Source: an uncultured Prevotella sp.
Lineage (GTDB): Bacteria > Bacteroidota > Bacteroidia > Bacteroidales > Bacteroidaceae
Length of the DNA: 6,305 bases
Assembly (NCBI GenBank): GCA_905210845.1
Contig: CAJLYG010000181.1
Span: 1 to 6,305 of the forward strand
Direction of reading: 5' to 3'
Under the pieces are notes generated by a model, which saw nothing but the letters and a program-made list of their open reading frames with translations, ran no database searches and was not told where the DNA came from. The translations under genes were made by a program, and so were the position numbers. Below are positions 5,320 through 6,305 of the stretch, piece after piece; the first letter of the stretch is position 1; each line of letters opens with the position of its first letter.

Positions 5320-6305
5320 TTAAATATTAATGTTAACACCGAAGGAATAAACCTTGTTCTGCGGATACTGAGCATCGTTGCCATCTCCGGCACGTTCAGG
5401 GTCACAGCCCTTATACGGAGTAAATGTGAAGAGGTTGTCACCTGAGAAGTAAACACGGATCTTGTCACACTTCAACTTTTGAGTAAGAGCACGTGGCAAG
5501 GTATAGCCGAAGGTAATATTCTTCACGCGGAAGAAACTTGCGTCCTTCAAGAAGAAATCACTCGGACGGGTATTCTTGCTGCCACCCAGATTGCTATAAT
5601 AGAGCCGTGGATATTTGGCACCATTCGGATTTTCCTCCGTCCACATGTGCTTCACATAATCCTTGGTCGGTGCACTTCCCTGCAGGAAAGGCTGAACGCC
5701 CCATTCTGTCGTATAGTACTTCTTGTTACCTACACCTTGGGCAATGAAAGAAAGGTCGAATCCTTTCCATGTGGCACCACCTGTGAAAGCATATTCCACA
5801 CTTGGGTACTGTCCTTTCATCTGGACACGGTCGTTATTGTCGATCTTCCCATCACCGTTGGCATCACGATACTTCAAGTCACCCGGCAAGGTATTGTCGT
5901 TGAACTGCTTCGGGGAATGATCGATCTCATTCTGATCAGCAAAGACTCCAATACAATCCAGCATATAATAAGTACCATAAGGGATTCCCTCCTTATAGAG
6001 ATGGTAGCCACTAATCTCCTCTGCACCGAACTTAACCAATTCATTTGTGTTATGGACAAGATTTCCACCGATATTATAGGTCAAGCCTTTGAAGGTACCA
6101 CTTCGTACCATGTGGTTATAAGTGACAGACAACTCAAATCCTTTATTGCGCACCTTACCTTGGTTCACCGTCGGAGCAGAAAGTCCCAACAAGGCTGATA
6201 CCTGAGAACTGCGCAAGATGTCTCTGGTCAACTTATTATACCAATCGAAGGTAACGTTCAGTCCACCGAATGCGACGATTTCATACTATTTTCTAAGTAA
6301 GAGAT
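5320..6305 (-). CDS. susC: SusC/RagA family TonB-dependent outer-membrane transporter, C-terminal part with broken frame
   Basis: This is the last roughly 320 residues of a SusC-like beta-barrel, which is usually near 1000 aa; the plug domain and N-terminus lie beyond the edge. Marker motifs in order are FGGLNVTFDWYNKLTRDIL (about 6214-6270), NKGFELSVTYN, DANGDGKIDNND (5830-5865, an EF-hand-like loop usual in SusC), TWKGFDLSFIAQG, FFRVKNITFGYTLP and the barrel-closing end GVNINI before TAA (5320-5322). The order susC then susD with a gap of 5-14 bp is the standard operon. The frame meets TAG at 6286-6288, but bases 6279-6305 read in a shifted frame as ISYLENSMK, which suits the SusC sequence expected just before FGGLNV. 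A small deletion or assembly error near 6270-6280 is therefore likely, not a true gene end. The TTG at 6229-6231 is internal and not a start. Confidence 0.9.

Noticed and set aside
5479..6198. 239-aa plus-strand frame opposite susC
   Set aside because: It is entirely antisense to a well-supported SusC coding region and shows no recognisable domain.
6229..6231. TTG as a start codon for a 303-aa protein
   Set aside because: The frame continues upstream with SusC-like sequence (FGGLNVTFDWYNK), so TTG is an internal Leu codon.
5320..6305. Invertible susC shufflon junction as the cause of the susC break
   Set aside because: No recombinase gene or inverted repeat is visible, and the outer bases still read as SusC in a shifted frame, which favours a small indel or contig-end error.

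Overview
The window reads as a piece of a Bacteroidales genome, most likely Prevotellaceae. The evidence is a SusC/SusD outer-membrane nutrient-uptake pair, Bacteroidetes-type -7 boxes (TAnnTTTG) instead of E. coli-type promoters, start regions without clear Shine-Dalgarno sequences, and a small protein beginning MKKYQKPAI, a style common in Prevotella. The genus is an inference from these traits. Both ends cut through genes, so the window looks like an internal fragment or a whole short contig.

Layout from left to right: (1) the last 54 residues of an unrecognised plus-strand protein (2-166); (2) on the minus strand, a 344-aa regulator with about six membrane segments and a C-terminal LuxR-type helix-turn-helix (210-1244); (3) a 405-bp AT-rich divergent intergenic region with a candidate minus-strand promoter, helically phased T-tracts just upstream of it, and a plus-strand -7 box; (4) a 63-aa acidic small protein (1650-1841); (5) a 149-bp leader with a possible hairpin, a candidate promoter, a 15-bp palindrome, and a 20-bp tandem repeat that creates a chain of tiny ATGA-overlapping reading frames running into the next start codon; (6) a secreted 538-aa protein with a five-bladed propeller of glycoside-hydrolase type (1991-3607); (7) a strong hairpin terminator oriented for the minus strand; (8) on the minus strand, a complete susD-like lipoprotein gene (3683-5314), and upstream of it the C-terminal third of a susC-like TonB-dependent transporter (5320 to the window end). 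The susC reading frame is broken about 20-25 bases from the edge.

How the genes may work together: SusC and SusD form a surface glycan-import complex. The propeller protein is exported and probably acts on a carbohydrate, so the block resembles the edge of a polysaccharide utilisation locus. The propeller gene is convergent with susCD and has its own leader, so it is not in the same operon. The membrane-bound LuxR-type protein lies divergent to the small acidic protein and could control it, itself or the propeller gene; nothing in the sequence fixes its target. The substrate cannot be deduced from this window.

The most unusual signals are the ATGA-linked repeat leader of the propeller gene, the pairing of a membrane-embedded regulator with a small leader-like peptide, and the propeller's replacement of acidic residues where GH43-type enzymes carry catalytic Asp.
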